Part shown: positions 35,710 to 46,361 of the stretch, in pieces
Position numbering within the stretch: the stretch's first letter is position 1
How the letters are laid out: every line of letters begins with the position of its first letter
Assembly (NCBI RefSeq): GCF_014206815.1
Contig: NZ_JACHNP010000002.1
Span: 744,001 to 808,000, forward strand
DNA length: 64,000 bases
Direction: 5' to 3'
Origin: Xanthomonas sp. F10
GTDB taxonomy: Bacteria > Pseudomonadota > Gammaproteobacteria > Xanthomonadales > Xanthomonadaceae
Position numbers and translations under genes: made by a program
Notes under the pieces: generated by a model
What the model saw: only the letters and a program-made list of their open reading frames with translations
The model's database searches: none
Told to the model about the DNA's origin: nothing

Positions 35710-36339
35710 CTACAAAGAAGCTGACGCCTTGGCCGCAGCCAGCGCACGGTACTGCCTGTCCAGCTTCTCCACCGCTTCCTGCAGTTCCGTCGCAGCGCCG
35801 TCGTTGACCACCACGTCGTCGGCGATGGCCAGGCGCGCGGCGCGGGTCGCTTGCGCCGCGAGCATACGCTGCGCCAGGTCGGCGGTGATGCCGTCGCGCT
35901 GCATCAGGCGCGCGTGTTGCAGCGCCTCGGGGGCGTCGATCACCAGGATCCGGTCGAGCCAGGGATAGGCGGTGCGTGCGCCGACTTCGGTCAGTAGGGG
36001 AATGGCCGCGATCGCATACGGTCCTGCGGCCTCGCGGCACTGTTCCTGCAATAACCGGCGGATGGCGGGATGGGTGATCGCTTCCAGGTCGCGGCGCGCC
36101 GTCGTGTCCTCGAAGATGCGCTGGCGCAAGGCGGCGCGGTCGAGTTGTCCATCGTCCTGCAGGATCTGCGGCCCGAAGCGCGCCACGATCTGCGCCAGCG
36201 CCGGATGGCCCGGCGCGACGACTGCGCGGGCGGCGAGGTCGGCATCGGCGACGACGATACCCTTGGCCTCGAAGCGGCGGCTCAGTTCGCTCTTGCCGGA
36301 GGCCACGCCTCCGGTCAGGCCGACGACGAAATCAGTCAA
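35710..36339 (-). CDS. coaE: Dephospho-CoA kinase CoaE
   Basis: CoaE phosphorylates dephospho-CoA in the last step of coenzyme A synthesis. The 209-residue protein has the P-loop GLTGGVASGKSELSRRF, the acceptor block VVADADLAARAVVAPG, THPAIRRLL, AIAAIPLLTEVG and a C-terminal DDVVVNDGA. It follows pilD by 13 bases; pilC-pilD-coaE is a common gene order in gammaproteobacteria. Confidence 0.97.
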   Translation of the reverse strand: MTDFVVGLTGGVASGKSELSRRFEAKGIVVADADLAARAVVAPGHPALAQIVARFGPQILQDDGQLDRAALRQRIFEDTTARRDLEAITHPAIRRLLQEQCREAAGPYAIAAIPLLTEVGARTAYPWLDRILVIDAPEALQHARLMQRDGITADLAQRMLAAQATRAARLAIADDVVVNDGAATELQEAVEKLDRQYRALAAAKASASL

Positions 36340-36352
36340 GCCGCAGGCTCCG

Positions 36353-37216
36353 TCAGCGCAGTCCCGACCAGCGCATGTAGGTCTCCACGATCTCCGTGCC
36401 CCAGAAGAAGGTGATCCAGCCGGCGATCGCCAGGTAGGGGCCGAACGGGATCGGCGTGGCGCGGTCGCGGCCCTTGGCTGCCAGCCACAGCGACCCTAGG
36501 ATCGCACCGACCAGCGACGAGATCAGGATGGTCGGCAGGATGCCCTTCAGGCCGCACCAGGCGCCGATCGCGGCCAGTAGCTTGAAATCGCCATGGCCCA
36601 TGCCTTCCTTGCCGGTGATCTGCTTGAACAGCCACCACACCGACCACAGCGAGAAATAGCCGACCGCAGCGCCGAGCAGAGCGGGTTTGGCCGGCATGTA
36701 CAGGTTGTCCATGCTGCCGATCAGGCCGAGCCACATCAGTGGCAGGGTCAACTGGTCGGGCAGCAGGCGGGTGCGCAGGTCGATGCCGGACAGCGCCACC
36801 AGGAAACAACTGAACACGATCGCGCCGAAACCCTGCCAGCCGAAGCCGAAGCGCCACACGCTGGCGACCACCAGCAGGCTGGTGAGCAGTTCCACCAGCG
36901 GGTATTGCGGCGAAATCGGCGCATGGCAGTAGCGGCACTTGCCGCGTAGCGCCAGCCAGCTGAACAGCGGGATGTTCTCGAACCAGGCCAGCTTGTGCTT
37001 GCAGTGCGGACAGTGCGACGGCTCCACCACGATGCCGGGCGGCGGCGGATCGTAGATGTCCGGAAGCTCCAGGATCTCGCGCGAATCGCGCTTCCACTGC
37101 CACTCCATGCGCTTGGGCATGCGCAGGATCACCACATTGAGGAAGCTGCCCACCAGCAAGCCGAGTCCGGCCGCGGCCGGGAAGCCGAGGCCGGGGTGTT
37201 GATCGAGAAATGCCAT
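36353..37216 (-). CDS. pilD: Type IV prepilin peptidase/N-methyltransferase PilD
   Basis: PilD cleaves the leader of prepilins and of type II secretion pseudopilins, then methylates the new N terminus. The 287-residue membrane protein has the N-terminal GSFLNVVILRMP block, the cytoplasmic tetracysteine site (CPHCKH and CRYCHAP), and the aspartyl protease residues in ALSGIDLRTRLLPDQLT and KEGMGHGDFKLLAAIGAW. It lies six bases after pilC and 13 before coaE on the same strand. Its substrates include the two pilins encoded about 1.6 kb away. Confidence 0.97.
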   Translation of the reverse strand: MAFLDQHPGLGFPAAAGLGLLVGSFLNVVILRMPKRMEWQWKRDSREILELPDIYDPPPPGIVVEPSHCPHCKHKLAWFENIPLFSWLALRGKCRYCHAPISPQYPLVELLTSLLVVASVWRFGFGWQGFGAIVFSCFLVALSGIDLRTRLLPDQLTLPLMWLGLIGSMDNLYMPAKPALLGAAVGYFSLWSVWWLFKQITGKEGMGHGDFKLLAAIGAWCGLKGILPTILISSLVGAILGSLWLAAKGRDRATPIPFGPYLAIAGWITFFWGTEIVETYMRWSGLR

Positions 37217-37222
37217 TAATGC

Positions 37223-38482
37223 TTATCCAACGACGGAGGCCAGCTTGAAGATCGGCAGGTACATGCCGATGACCATGCCGCCGACGATGGTGCCGATGAA
37301 CACCATGATCAAGGGCTCGATCAGGCTGCTCAAGGCATCGACCGCATTGTTCACTTCCTGCTCGAAGTACTCGGCCACCTTGAACAGCATGGCGTCCAGC
37401 GCGCCGGCTTCTTCACCGATCGCGGTCATCTGGATGACCATGTGGGGAAACAGGTTGGTCTGCTTCATCGCCATGTTGACTGGGTAGCCGACCGATACGT
37501 CGTCGCGCATACGCAGCACGGCAGTCTCATAGACGCTATTGCCGGTAGCGCCCGCGACGATGTCCAGCGCTTCCACCAGCGGTACGCCGGCGCGGAAGGT
37601 CACTGCCAAGGTGCGCGAGAAACGCGCGACCGAGCTGTTGTGCATGATCTGGCCGATGATCGGCACCTTGAGCACCAGTCGGTCCATCCCATGCTGCATC
37701 GCGGGCGAACGTTTGTAGGCGAAGATGAAGCCGCCGATGGTACCGATCAACAAGAGCAACAGCATCCACCAGTAAGCCACCATGAAGCGAGATGCAGCAA
37801 CGATCATCTGGGTGAAGGCCGGTAGCTCCGCACCGAAGCCCTTGAACACGTCCTCAAACTGCGGAACGACCCAGACCAGTAGGATCGAAGTAACGATCAG
37901 GGCAACCGCCATCACCATGGCAGGGTAAAACAAGGCCTTCTTGATCTTGCCTTTCAGTGCCTCGATGTTCTCTTTGTAGGTGGCAACCGTCTCCAGCACG
38001 GTCTCGAGCACGCCGGCGCCTTCGCCGGCCTTGACCAAGTTGCGATACAACTCATCGAACTGCACCGGATGTTTGCTGATCGCTTCATACAGGGATGAAC
38101 CGCCTTCGATATCGGTGCGGATCTGGTCCACCATCTTCTTCATGCGCGGGTTCTTGTGCCCGCTTGCGATGATCTCCAGCGAACCAACAATCGGCACGCC
38201 CGACTTCATCATCGTCGCCATTTGGCGACTGAAGAAGGCGATGTCCTTGGGGCTAATCTTCTTGCCAGCGGCGCCAAACAACGGCTTGGGCTTGGGCTTG
38301 ACCACCGAGGGAGTAATTCCCTGACGGCGCAGCTCCGCGCGCAATAGGTTGGCATTCTTGGCGACTTGCTCGCCCTTCATCTTGACGCCGCGCTTGTCGG
38401 TACCTTCCCAGACAAAGGGCACCTGTTGGCTGGTATTACGCGCGACCGGTTCTTTCTTGACTGCGCTGCGAGTTGCGGACAT
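37223..38482 (-). CDS. pilC: Type IV pilus inner-membrane platform protein PilC
   Basis: PilC anchors the pilus motor in the inner membrane. Starting at ATG 38482, placed after GGGGGAG at a suitable spacing, the protein has 419 residues. It has two GspF domains: the first begins near KKISPKDIAFFSRQMATMMKSG and the second near VARFSRTLAVTFRAGVPLVEAL, each with the PAMVMA- or IGEEAGAL-type membrane hairpins, ending in EPLIMVFIGTIVGGMVIGM. The open frame continues upstream to 38764, but that part is unlike the family. It is divergent from pilA. Confidence 0.97.
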   Translation of the reverse strand: MSATRSAVKKEPVARNTSQQVPFVWEGTDKRGVKMKGEQVAKNANLLRAELRRQGITPSVVKPKPKPLFGAAGKKISPKDIAFFSRQMATMMKSGVPIVGSLEIIASGHKNPRMKKMVDQIRTDIEGGSSLYEAISKHPVQFDELYRNLVKAGEGAGVLETVLETVATYKENIEALKGKIKKALFYPAMVMAVALIVTSILLVWVVPQFEDVFKGFGAELPAFTQMIVAASRFMVAYWWMLLLLLIGTIGGFIFAYKRSPAMQHGMDRLVLKVPIIGQIMHNSSVARFSRTLAVTFRAGVPLVEALDIVAGATGNSVYETAVLRMRDDVSVGYPVNMAMKQTNLFPHMVIQMTAIGEEAGALDAMLFKVAEYFEQEVNNAVDALSSLIEPLIMVFIGTIVGGMVIGMYLPIFKLASVVG

Positions 38483-38847
38483 CAGGTCGTCTCCCCCGTC
38501 CGGCCATCCCCGGGCGGACATGCCAGGCATGGTATCGGTTTCCTGGGCATCTGACATCCGTAGGCGCCGCGTCGGCAAGGTCCCTTGTCCATTGATGTGA
38601 CCTCCTGCGTCACTTTTCGCCGAAATTTGGCAGATGGCCCATTCTGTCGCAAATTGCTGATTTATCTGCCTCTTGCCCTGCCTGCTAGGGCATGATGGGC
38701 GCACGAGGCATGGGGCCGGGCGATGTGAGAAGTTGGCACGCCGTCTGCTTCTATCACCTCGCACGTGGCGCTTCGCCGCGGCGCTCGGGGAGTATGATCC
38801 GCGGGCGAGTGCCTACCACCACCTCATTCCATCTCTAGGGGTTCACA
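38483..38847. other. pilC-pilA divergent promoter region
   Basis: The 365 bases separate pilC (minus) and pilA (plus). They contain a sigma-54 promoter facing pilA (38733-38749) and about 90 bases of pilA leader. The part near pilC should hold its own promoter, which I cannot pinpoint. No gene is visible. Confidence 0.6.
38733..38749 (+). promoter_or_regulatory. Sigma-54 promoter of pilA
   Basis: TTGGCACG-CCGTC-TGCT matches the -24/-12 consensus with exactly ten bases between the GG and GC elements. It lies 98 bases before the pilin start. PilR, whose gene is 3 kb away, is a sigma-54 activator, and pilA is its classical target. Confidence 0.88.
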
Positions 38848-39267
38848 ATTAAGAAGCAACAGGGCTTTACCCTGATCGAACTGATGATCGTGGTTGCGAT
38901 CATCGCCATCCTGGCCGCTATCGCGATCCCGATGTACCAGGACTATGTCGTCAAGTCCCAGGCGACCTCGGCTCTGGCTGAAATCACGCCCGGGAAGGTG
39001 GGTTTTGAGACCGCCATTAACCAGGGCAAGACTCCCAGCACCACTGCGACGGATGATGGCTACATCGGCATTCCGGCTACCACCACCTATTGCAACGTTA
39101 CGCTGGGTGCCACTGCTACTGGCAATATCACGTGCACCGCGAAGGGCGGAAATGCCGGTAAGTTCAACACCAAGACGATCATCTGGACGCGCGACGCAAA
39201 CGGTGCATGGACTTGCACCAGCACCCTGGACGCCAAGTATCGTCCGGGCAGTTGCGCTGCGGGCTGA
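38848..39267 (+). CDS. pilA: Major type IV pilin PilA, ATT start
   Basis: The 139-residue prepilin reads (M)[18 protein letters not shown], with PilD cleavage after Gly6, mature Phe1 and the conserved Glu5. In frame, TAG at 38836 lies 12 bases upstream, and between it and the FTLIEL codons there is no ATG, GTG or TTG. The only plausible initiator is ATT 38848, preceded by AGGGG at six bases, the right spacing for a ribosome site. The internal ATG at 38884 would delete the leader and is not the start. A globular domain follows with the C-terminal disulfide pair (WTCTS and RPGSCAAG). A terminator follows at 39291. Confidence 0.93.
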   Translation: MKKQQGFTLIELMIVVAIIAILAAIAIPMYQDYVVKSQATSALAEITPGKVGFETAINQGKTPSTTATDDGYIGIPATTTYCNVTLGATATGNITCTAKGGNAGKFNTKTIIWTRDANGAWTCTSTLDAKYRPGSCAAG

Positions 39268-39290
39268 GTTGTAGCTCCGTTGTTCACAGG

Positions 39291-39319
39291 AAGCCCCCGA
39301 ATGGGGGCTTCTTTGTTTC
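39291..39319 (+). terminator. Rho-independent terminator after pilA
   Basis: AAGCCCCC and GGGGGCTT form a perfect eight-base stem with the loop GAAT, followed by CTTTGTTTC. It separates the first pilin from the second one and would allow pilA to be transcribed alone at a high level. Confidence 0.88.
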
Positions 39320-39372
39320 TAGAGTTGTCAGGTGAGGCCTACATATTTTGGTGCGCAAATGAAGGGGGGCAT

Positions 39373-39774
39373 GTGCGCGGATTTGCTTTGATTGAATTGA
39401 TGGTGGCTGTTGCCATAGTGGCTATCCTTGCTGCTATAGGGTTCCCTGTCTATCAGGGATATGTCGCGAGAAGCCAAACGACGGCTGCCTTGGCGATATT
39501 ACGGCCGGGAAAGACCATGATCGAAACTGCCATCGCGGAGCAGCGGGATGCTTCTCTCCTCGATGCCGATTACATCGGGGTCAAAGCTGCTGCTTCTTGC
39601 TCCGCAGTGAGCGTTGATGTGACTAGTAATTATGTGGTTCAGCTCGGTTGCCGTGTTTCAGGTAATTCAAAGGTAGAAGGAAAGATTCTGTACTTGAAGC
39701 GCAATGTGGAAGGTGTTTGGACGTGTGACGCGAGCGCCTTTGAGGTACCTTACAGGCCAGGAGGCTGCGGTTGA
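39373..39774 (+). CDS. Second type IV pilin (PilA-like), GTG start
   Basis: GTG 39373, preceded by AAGGGGGG, gives a 133-residue prepilin starting MRG-FALIELMVAVAIVAIL: a very short leader, cleavage after Gly3, then Phe1 and Glu5 of the mature protein. The longer frame to 39280 is rejected because it would place 34 unrelated residues before the cleavage site. The middle part differs from PilA, but the C-terminal region keeps the disulfide pair (WTCDA and RPGGCG). Codons are less GC-rich than in the neighbours (for example TTGCTGCTATAGGGTTCCC). It may be a minor or alternative pilin. It lies 40 bases before pilB. Confidence 0.88.
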   Translation: MRGFALIELMVAVAIVAILAAIGFPVYQGYVARSQTTAALAILRPGKTMIETAIAEQRDASLLDADYIGVKAAASCSAVSVDVTSNYVVQLGCRVSGNSKVEGKILYLKRNVEGVWTCDASAFEVPYRPGGCG

Positions 39775-39814
39775 GATGCATGCCCGCTCTTTCATCGTAA
39801 GCTGAGGTGGCAAC

Positions 39815-41548
39815 ATGAGCGCGTTGATGACTCCAAATCTGGTCGGCATCACCGGTATCGCCCGCCGTCTCGTGCAGGACGGTGCGCTGGACGAAGCCGC
39901 GGCGCGGGCCGCGATGGCCCAGGCGGGCGAGGCCAAGGTCCCGCTGCCGCAGTGGTTCTCCGAGAAGAAGCTGGTCACTGCCGCGCAACTGGCCGCCGCC
40001 AACGCGGTGGAGTTCGGCATGCCGTTGATGGATGTCTCGGTTTTCGACGCCAGCCAGAACGCGATGAAGCTGGTCAGCGAGGAACTGCTGCAGAAGCATC
40101 AGGTGCTGCCGTTGTTCAAGCGCGGCAGCCGCTTGTTCGTCGGCATCAGCAATCCGACCCAGACCCGGGCGCTGGACGACATCAAGTTCCACACCAACCT
40201 GACGGTGGAGCCGATCCTGGTCGACGAGGACCAGATCCGCCGGACCCTGGAGCAGTGGCAGGCCAGCAACGACTCGCTCGGCAGCGCGCTGGGCGACGAC
40301 GAGGGCATGGACAACCTCGATGTCGGCGGCGGCGACGAGGACATGGGCAGCAGCGGCGACACCGGCATCGACGCCAAGGGCGAGGACACCCCGGTCGTCA
40401 AGTTCGTGAACAAGGTGCTGGTCGATGCGATCCGCCGCGGCGCGTCCGACATCCACTTCGAACCCTACGAGGACGACTACCGGGTGCGCCTGCGCATCGA
40501 CGGCCTCCTCAAGAGCGTGGCCAAGGCGCCGGTCAAGCTCAACCAGCGCATCGCCGCGCGCCTGAAGGTGATGGCGCAGCTGGACATCGCCGAGAAGCGC
40601 GTCCCGCAGGACGGCCGCATCAAGCTCAACCTGTCCAAGAACAAGCAGATCGACTTCCGCGTCAGCACGCTGCCGACGCTGTTCGGCGAGAAGATCGTGC
40701 TGCGTATCCTCGATGGCAGCGCGGCCAAGCTGGGCATCGACAAGCTCGGCTACGAGCCGGAGCAGCAGAAGCTGTTCCTGGATGCGATCCACAAACCGTA
40801 CGGCATGGTGCTGGTCACCGGCCCCACCGGCTCCGGCAAGACGGTGTCGCTGTACACCGCACTGGGCATCCTCAACGACGACACCCGCAACATCTCCACC
40901 GCCGAGGATCCGGTCGAAATCCGCCTGCCCGGGGTCAACCAGGTGCAGCAGAACAACAAGCGCGGCATGACCTTCGCCGCGGCGCTGCGCTCGTTCCTGC
41001 GCCAGGACCCGGACATCATCATGGTCGGCGAAATCCGCGACCTGGAGACCGCCGAGATCGCGATCAAGGCCGCGCAGACCGGCCACATGGTGCTATCCAC
41101 CCTGCACACCAACGACGCGCCGCAGACCATCGCGCGCCTGATGAACATGGGCATCGCGCCCTACAACATCACCAGTTCGGTGACTTTGGTCATCGCCCAG
41201 CGCCTGGCGCGGCGCCTGTGCAACAACTGCAAGCGCCCGGTCCAGTTGCCGGAGAAGGCCCTGCTGGCCGAGGGCTTCACCGAGGCGGAGGTCGCCGCCG
41301 GCATCCAGTTGTACGAGGCGGTCGGCTGCGACGATTGCACCGAGGGGTACAAGGGTCGGACCGGCATCTACCAGGTGATGCCGATGAACGACGAGATCGC
41401 GGCGATCGTGCTGCAGGGCGGCAACGCCATGGACATCGCCAGCGCCGCGCAGAAGATCGGGGTCAAGGACCTGCGCCAGTCGGCGCTGCTCAAGGCTCGC
41501 AACGGCATCACCAGCCTGGCCGAGATCAATCGGGTGACGAAGGATTGA
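39815..41548 (+). CDS. pilB: Type IV pilus extension ATPase PilB
   Basis: PilB powers pilus assembly. The 577-residue protein has an N-terminal GSPII_E (MshEN) domain (residues about 10-170), then the secretion ATPase core: Walker A GPTGSGKTVSLY, the Asp box STAEDPVEIRLPGVNQ, Walker B IIMVGEIRDLETAE, the His box TGHMVLSTLHTND, and the zinc-binding tetracysteine CNNC...CDDC. It lies downstream of the two pilin genes on the same strand. Confidence 0.98.
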   Translation: MSALMTPNLVGITGIARRLVQDGALDEAAARAAMAQAGEAKVPLPQWFSEKKLVTAAQLAAANAVEFGMPLMDVSVFDASQNAMKLVSEELLQKHQVLPLFKRGSRLFVGISNPTQTRALDDIKFHTNLTVEPILVDEDQIRRTLEQWQASNDSLGSALGDDEGMDNLDVGGGDEDMGSSGDTGIDAKGEDTPVVKFVNKVLVDAIRRGASDIHFEPYEDDYRVRLRIDGLLKSVAKAPVKLNQRIAARLKVMAQLDIAEKRVPQDGRIKLNLSKNKQIDFRVSTLPTLFGEKIVLRILDGSAAKLGIDKLGYEPEQQKLFLDAIHKPYGMVLVTGPTGSGKTVSLYTALGILNDDTRNISTAEDPVEIRLPGVNQVQQNNKRGMTFAAALRSFLRQDPDIIMVGEIRDLETAEIAIKAAQTGHMVLSTLHTNDAPQTIARLMNMGIAPYNITSSVTLVIAQRLARRLCNNCKRPVQLPEKALLAEGFTEAEVAAGIQLYEAVGCDDCTEGYKGRTGIYQVMPMNDEIAAIVLQGGNAMDIASAAQKIGVKDLRQSALLKARNGITSLAEINRVTKD

Positions 41549-41552
41549 TGGG

Positions 41553-41585
41553 GGCGGGGATTGGGGAGTCGGGATTGGGGATTGG
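41553..41585. repeat. CCCAATCCCGACTCCCCAAT-type repeat, copy 4 (inverted)
   Basis: The copy GGGGATTGGGGAGTCGGGAT and onward begins five bases after the pilB stop. With copy 5 at 41673 in opposite orientation it forms an inverted pair between the convergent pilB and pilR genes. Confidence 0.85.
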
Positions 41586-41672
41586 CAACGGCGCACGGCG
41601 GCCTACGCCTTCGTCTGTTGCCTAGCCACCTCACCTGGTGATCCGACGGCTCGGACTCCGCTCTTCGCTCTT

Positions 41673-41706
41673 GCGAATCCCCAATCCCGACTCCCCAATC
41701 CCTGCC
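41673..41706. repeat. CCCAATCCCGACTCCCCAAT-type repeat, copy 5
   Basis: GCGAATCCCCAATCCCGACT plus CCCCAATCCC, preceded by TTCGCTCTT, ends three bases before the pilR stop. Copies 4 and 5 together could fold into a long hairpin that serves both converging genes. Confidence 0.85.
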
Positions 41707-41709
41707 TTC

Positions 41710-43098
<1,389 letters not shown>

Positions 43099-43180
43099 GT
43101 GCAGGGAAGATAGCGTAGGAACCGGGGCATGTGCCAATTTACCGGCGCCGGCCGCGCGCTGGCGGAGCGATTCTCACCTA

Positions 43181-44794
43181 TCAGCCGCTGAGCATGGCGT
43201 GTGGACCGGGCAGGGCGACGCGGAAACACGCGCCGCCGGCCGGTACCGGCACGTACTCCAATCGCGCCTGGTTGGCCCGGCACAGTTCGCGGGCGATATA
43301 CAGGCCCAGCCCGGTGCCGTGCTCGGAGGTGGTGAAGAACGGCCGGAACAACTGCGCCGCCACCGCCTCGGGAATGCCGGGGCCGCGGTCCATCACGTCG
43401 ACGATGGCGTTGCGCTCCTGCAGCGCGACGCGCAGGCGCACCCGCGCCGGTTCTTCCATCACCCGCCCGTACTTGAGCGCGTTGTGCACCAGCGCGCTGA
43501 GGATCTGGTGCAGGTGCTTGGGATCGACCAGCGCATGCACCGGCTGCGGGGCGAGGATCGCCTCGAGGCTGTCGGTCTCGATCGAGAGGGTCTGCCGGTA
43601 CTCCAGGACGAAGCGGCGCACGAACGCGCCCAGGTCCAGGTTCTCCGGATTGGAGCGCTCGCGCCGGGCCAGGCCGAGCACGCTCTCGACGATGCCGTTT
43701 GTGCGCTGGCACTGCTGGTGGATGATCTGCAGCAGGCGGCGGTCGGCATCGCCGATCGCCGGCGATTCCTCCAGCAGCTGCGAGGCGTAGTTGATCGCGG
43801 CCAGCGGATTACGGATCTCGTGGGCCAGGCTGGCCGAGAAGCGGCCCAGCGCCGACAGGGTCAGCGACTCGGCGCGCCGCGACACCACCGTGGCGTCGTC
43901 CAGGAACACCAGGGTCAGGTCGCCCTCGGCCAGCAGCCGGGCGAAGCGCGGCTGCACTTCCGGCTGGTCCGGCGACAGCTGCAGCGGGCTTTCGTCCTGG
44001 TTCCAGCCGTTGCGCCAGCGCTGCAGGCGCCGGGCCAGTTCCGGCGCGGCACTGAGCAGGTCGAGCCGGCCGCTCTCGCTGTTGCCGTCGGTGTCGCCGA
44101 GCAGGGCCGACGCGGCCTCGTTGGCCAGGGTCACCCGGTTCTGCGCGTCCACCACCAGCACCCCGGTGCGCATGCGGCGGATGATCAGTTCGTTGATTTC
44201 GTAGAGGTTGGCCACCTCGGCGCCGCGGCGTTCGGCCAGGCTCTGGCTGGTGCGGGCGCGCTGGCCGAGGCCGTTGCAGATGTAGGCCACCGCCAGGTAG
44301 CTGGTGGCGAACATCGCCAGTTCGGCCAGGCTGCGGGTGTTGTCGGCACCGTCCAGCACGCTCCAGATGTACTCGGCCAGCGTCGCCGCCGAGGCGATCA
44401 GGGCGATGGCCAGGCCGCCGCGCAGGCGCAGCAGCATCGCCGCGGCGGCGACGTTGAACAGCAGCATCATCGCGATGCCGGCGCTGGCCGCAGGCAGGGC
44501 GTGCGCGGCCAGGGTCGCGGCGACGATGTCGGCCACGGCGCTGAAGCCGACGATCGGCGCCAGGTGCGCCTCGTTGCGTCCCCACACCAGCAGCGCCAGC
44601 GCCACCGCCAGGTAGGCGGTGGACAGGGTGCTGGCCAGCTGCGGATAGCGCGGCTCGCCCACCAGCACGCTGAGCGGGCTGAACACCAGGGCGGCGATCA
44701 ATCCGGCCACCAGCACGCGGTACAGCGCGAAGAAGTACAGCTCGCGGCGTGGAATGGACTCGATGCGATCGATGAGCGAGGCGCTGGTGGGCAA
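43181..44794 (-). CDS. pilS: Sensor histidine kinase PilS, TTG start
   Basis: PilS senses pilin levels in the membrane and controls PilR. No ATG is available at the right place; TTG 44794 is preceded by GGAG at six bases and starts a 537-residue protein (LPTSASLIDRIE). Six membrane helices (about residues 25-190) precede a PAS-like domain (GVLVVDAQNRVTLANEAASA), then the kinase core with H-box SLAHEIRNPLAAIN, N-box VHNALKYG, G1 box DRGPGI and G2 box GTGLGLYIA. The stop lies 82 bases before pilR. Confidence 0.95.
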   Translation of the reverse strand: MPTSASLIDRIESIPRRELYFFALYRVLVAGLIAALVFSPLSVLVGEPRYPQLASTLSTAYLAVALALLVWGRNEAHLAPIVGFSAVADIVAATLAAHALPAASAGIAMMLLFNVAAAAMLLRLRGGLAIALIASAATLAEYIWSVLDGADNTRSLAELAMFATSYLAVAYICNGLGQRARTSQSLAERRGAEVANLYEINELIIRRMRTGVLVVDAQNRVTLANEAASALLGDTDGNSESGRLDLLSAAPELARRLQRWRNGWNQDESPLQLSPDQPEVQPRFARLLAEGDLTLVFLDDATVVSRRAESLTLSALGRFSASLAHEIRNPLAAINYASQLLEESPAIGDADRRLLQIIHQQCQRTNGIVESVLGLARRERSNPENLDLGAFVRRFVLEYRQTLSIETDSLEAILAPQPVHALVDPKHLHQILSALVHNALKYGRVMEEPARVRLRVALQERNAIVDVMDRGPGIPEAVAAQLFRPFFTTSEHGTGLGLYIARELCRANQARLEYVPVPAGGACFRVALPGPHAMLSG

Positions 44795-45169
44795 GCCGGA
44801 CTCCGGGCGGGCAGCGGACGGCGCGAGTATAGGGGCGGTGCCGTGTACGTGGATGGCGGCCGGCGTGGCGACGACCTGCCTGGGCCGTCGCCGCCCATGA
44901 TGGGAAGCTACGATTGTCGCCGCTGGTGGTCCGGCGCCCGGGCAGGTCAAGGGCAAGGACGAGCGAGCGGGGCAGGGCGCGTGTGGCGCGGTGCCTGCTC
45001 CACCCCGCCACCGCGGACCTCCCCGGAGGCCTCGGCCGGGCCACACCACCGGCGCTTTTGCGCCGCCGCCCTGGGTCGGCGACAATAGCCGTCCCGTCCG
45101 TACCGCTCCCGGCCGCCACTCAGGGCCCGGATCGCTGCGGGACGGCCGTTCCTTTTCCCACGGTGACGC
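44795..45169. other. pilS-sucC divergent intergenic region
   Basis: The 375 bases hold the promoters of pilS and sucCD. The sequence is GC-rich and carries several short spurious frames. I see no repeat copy, terminator or recognisable operator; the sucC ribosome site lies within the last 20 bases (ACGGTGACGC). Confidence 0.5.
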
Positions 45170-46339
45170 ATGAATTTCCACGAATATCAGGCAAAACAAC
45201 TGCTTGCCGAGTACGGCATCCCGGTCCCGGCCGGCAAGGTCGCGGCGACTCCGGAAGAAGCGGTTGAAGCCGCCAAGTCGCTGGGCGCTGGCCCTTGGAT
45301 GGTCAAGGCGCAGATCCACGCAGGTGGCCGCGGCAAGGCTGGCGGTGTCAAGTTCTGCAAGACCACCGACGACGTGAAGGCCGTTGCCGAGAAGCTGCTC
45401 GGCACCAAGATGGCCACCTACCAGACCGCCGGCGTCGAGCTGCCGATCAACCTGGTGCTGGTGACCACCGCCGGCGAGATCGTCAAGGAGCTGTACCTGT
45501 CGGTGCTGGTCGACCGCGGCACCCGCACCATCAGCTACATCGCCTCCTCCGAGGGCGGCATGGAGATCGAACAGGTCGCCGCCGAGACCCCGGACAAGAT
45601 CCACACGCTCAACGTCGACTTCGTCGAGGGCGTGCAGGGTTACCACGGCCGCGACATCGGCTTCAAGATGGGCCTGACCGCCAAGCAGGCCGGCCAGTTC
45701 GCCAGCATCATGGTCAACCTGTACCGCATCTTCAACGAGAAGGACCTGGCGCTGGTGGAGATCAATCCGCTGGCGATCCTGGACGACGGCAACCTGTACG
45801 CGCTGGACGGCAAGTTCAACAGCGACGACAACGCCAACTTCCGCCACAAGGAACTGGTCGCCATGCGCGACAAGTCCCAGGAAGACGAGACCGAAGTGAC
45901 CGCTTCGGAGCTGGACATCAACTACGTCACCATGGACGGCAACATCGGGTGCATGGTCAATGGCGCCGGTCTGGCGATGGCGACCATGGACGTGATCAAG
46001 CTCAACGGCGGCGAGCCGGCGAACTTCCTCGACGTGGGCGGCGGTGCCAACAAGCAGCGCGTGATCGAGGCGTTCAAGCTGATCCTGTCCTCGGACAAGG
46101 TCGAAGGCATCTTCGTCAACATCTTCGGTGGCATCGTCCGCTGCGACATGATCGCCGAGGGCATCATCGCGGCGGTCAAGGAAGTGGGCGTCAAGGTTCC
46201 GGTCGTGGTGCGCCTGGAAGGCACCAACGTGGAAGAAGGCAAGCAGCTGCTGCGCGACAGCGGCATGGCCATCATCCCGGCCGACAACATCAACGACGGC
46301 GCCAAGAAGGTCGTTGAAGCTGTCAAGAACGCCGCCTGA
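45170..46339 (+). CDS. sucC: Succinyl-CoA synthetase (ADP-forming) beta subunit
   Basis: The 389-residue protein starts [20 protein letters not shown] and contains the ATP-grasp and ligase-CoA blocks ([59 protein letters not shown] and [16 protein letters not shown]). With SucD it makes succinate and ATP from succinyl-CoA in the citric acid cycle. sucD follows 22 bases later, in the same operon. Confidence 0.99.
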   Translation: MNFHEYQAKQLLAEYGIPVPAGKVAATPEEAVEAAKSLGAGPWMVKAQIHAGGRGKAGGVKFCKTTDDVKAVAEKLLGTKMATYQTAGVELPINLVLVTTAGEIVKELYLSVLVDRGTRTISYIASSEGGMEIEQVAAETPDKIHTLNVDFVEGVQGYHGRDIGFKMGLTAKQAGQFASIMVNLYRIFNEKDLALVEINPLAILDDGNLYALDGKFNSDDNANFRHKELVAMRDKSQEDETEVTASELDINYVTMDGNIGCMVNGAGLAMATMDVIKLNGGEPANFLDVGGGANKQRVIEAFKLILSSDKVEGIFVNIFGGIVRCDMIAEGIIAAVKEVGVKVPVVVRLEGTNVEEGKQLLRDSGMAIIPADNINDGAKKVVEAVKNAA

Positions 46340-46361
46340 TCCACGACACCAAGGAACTCCA

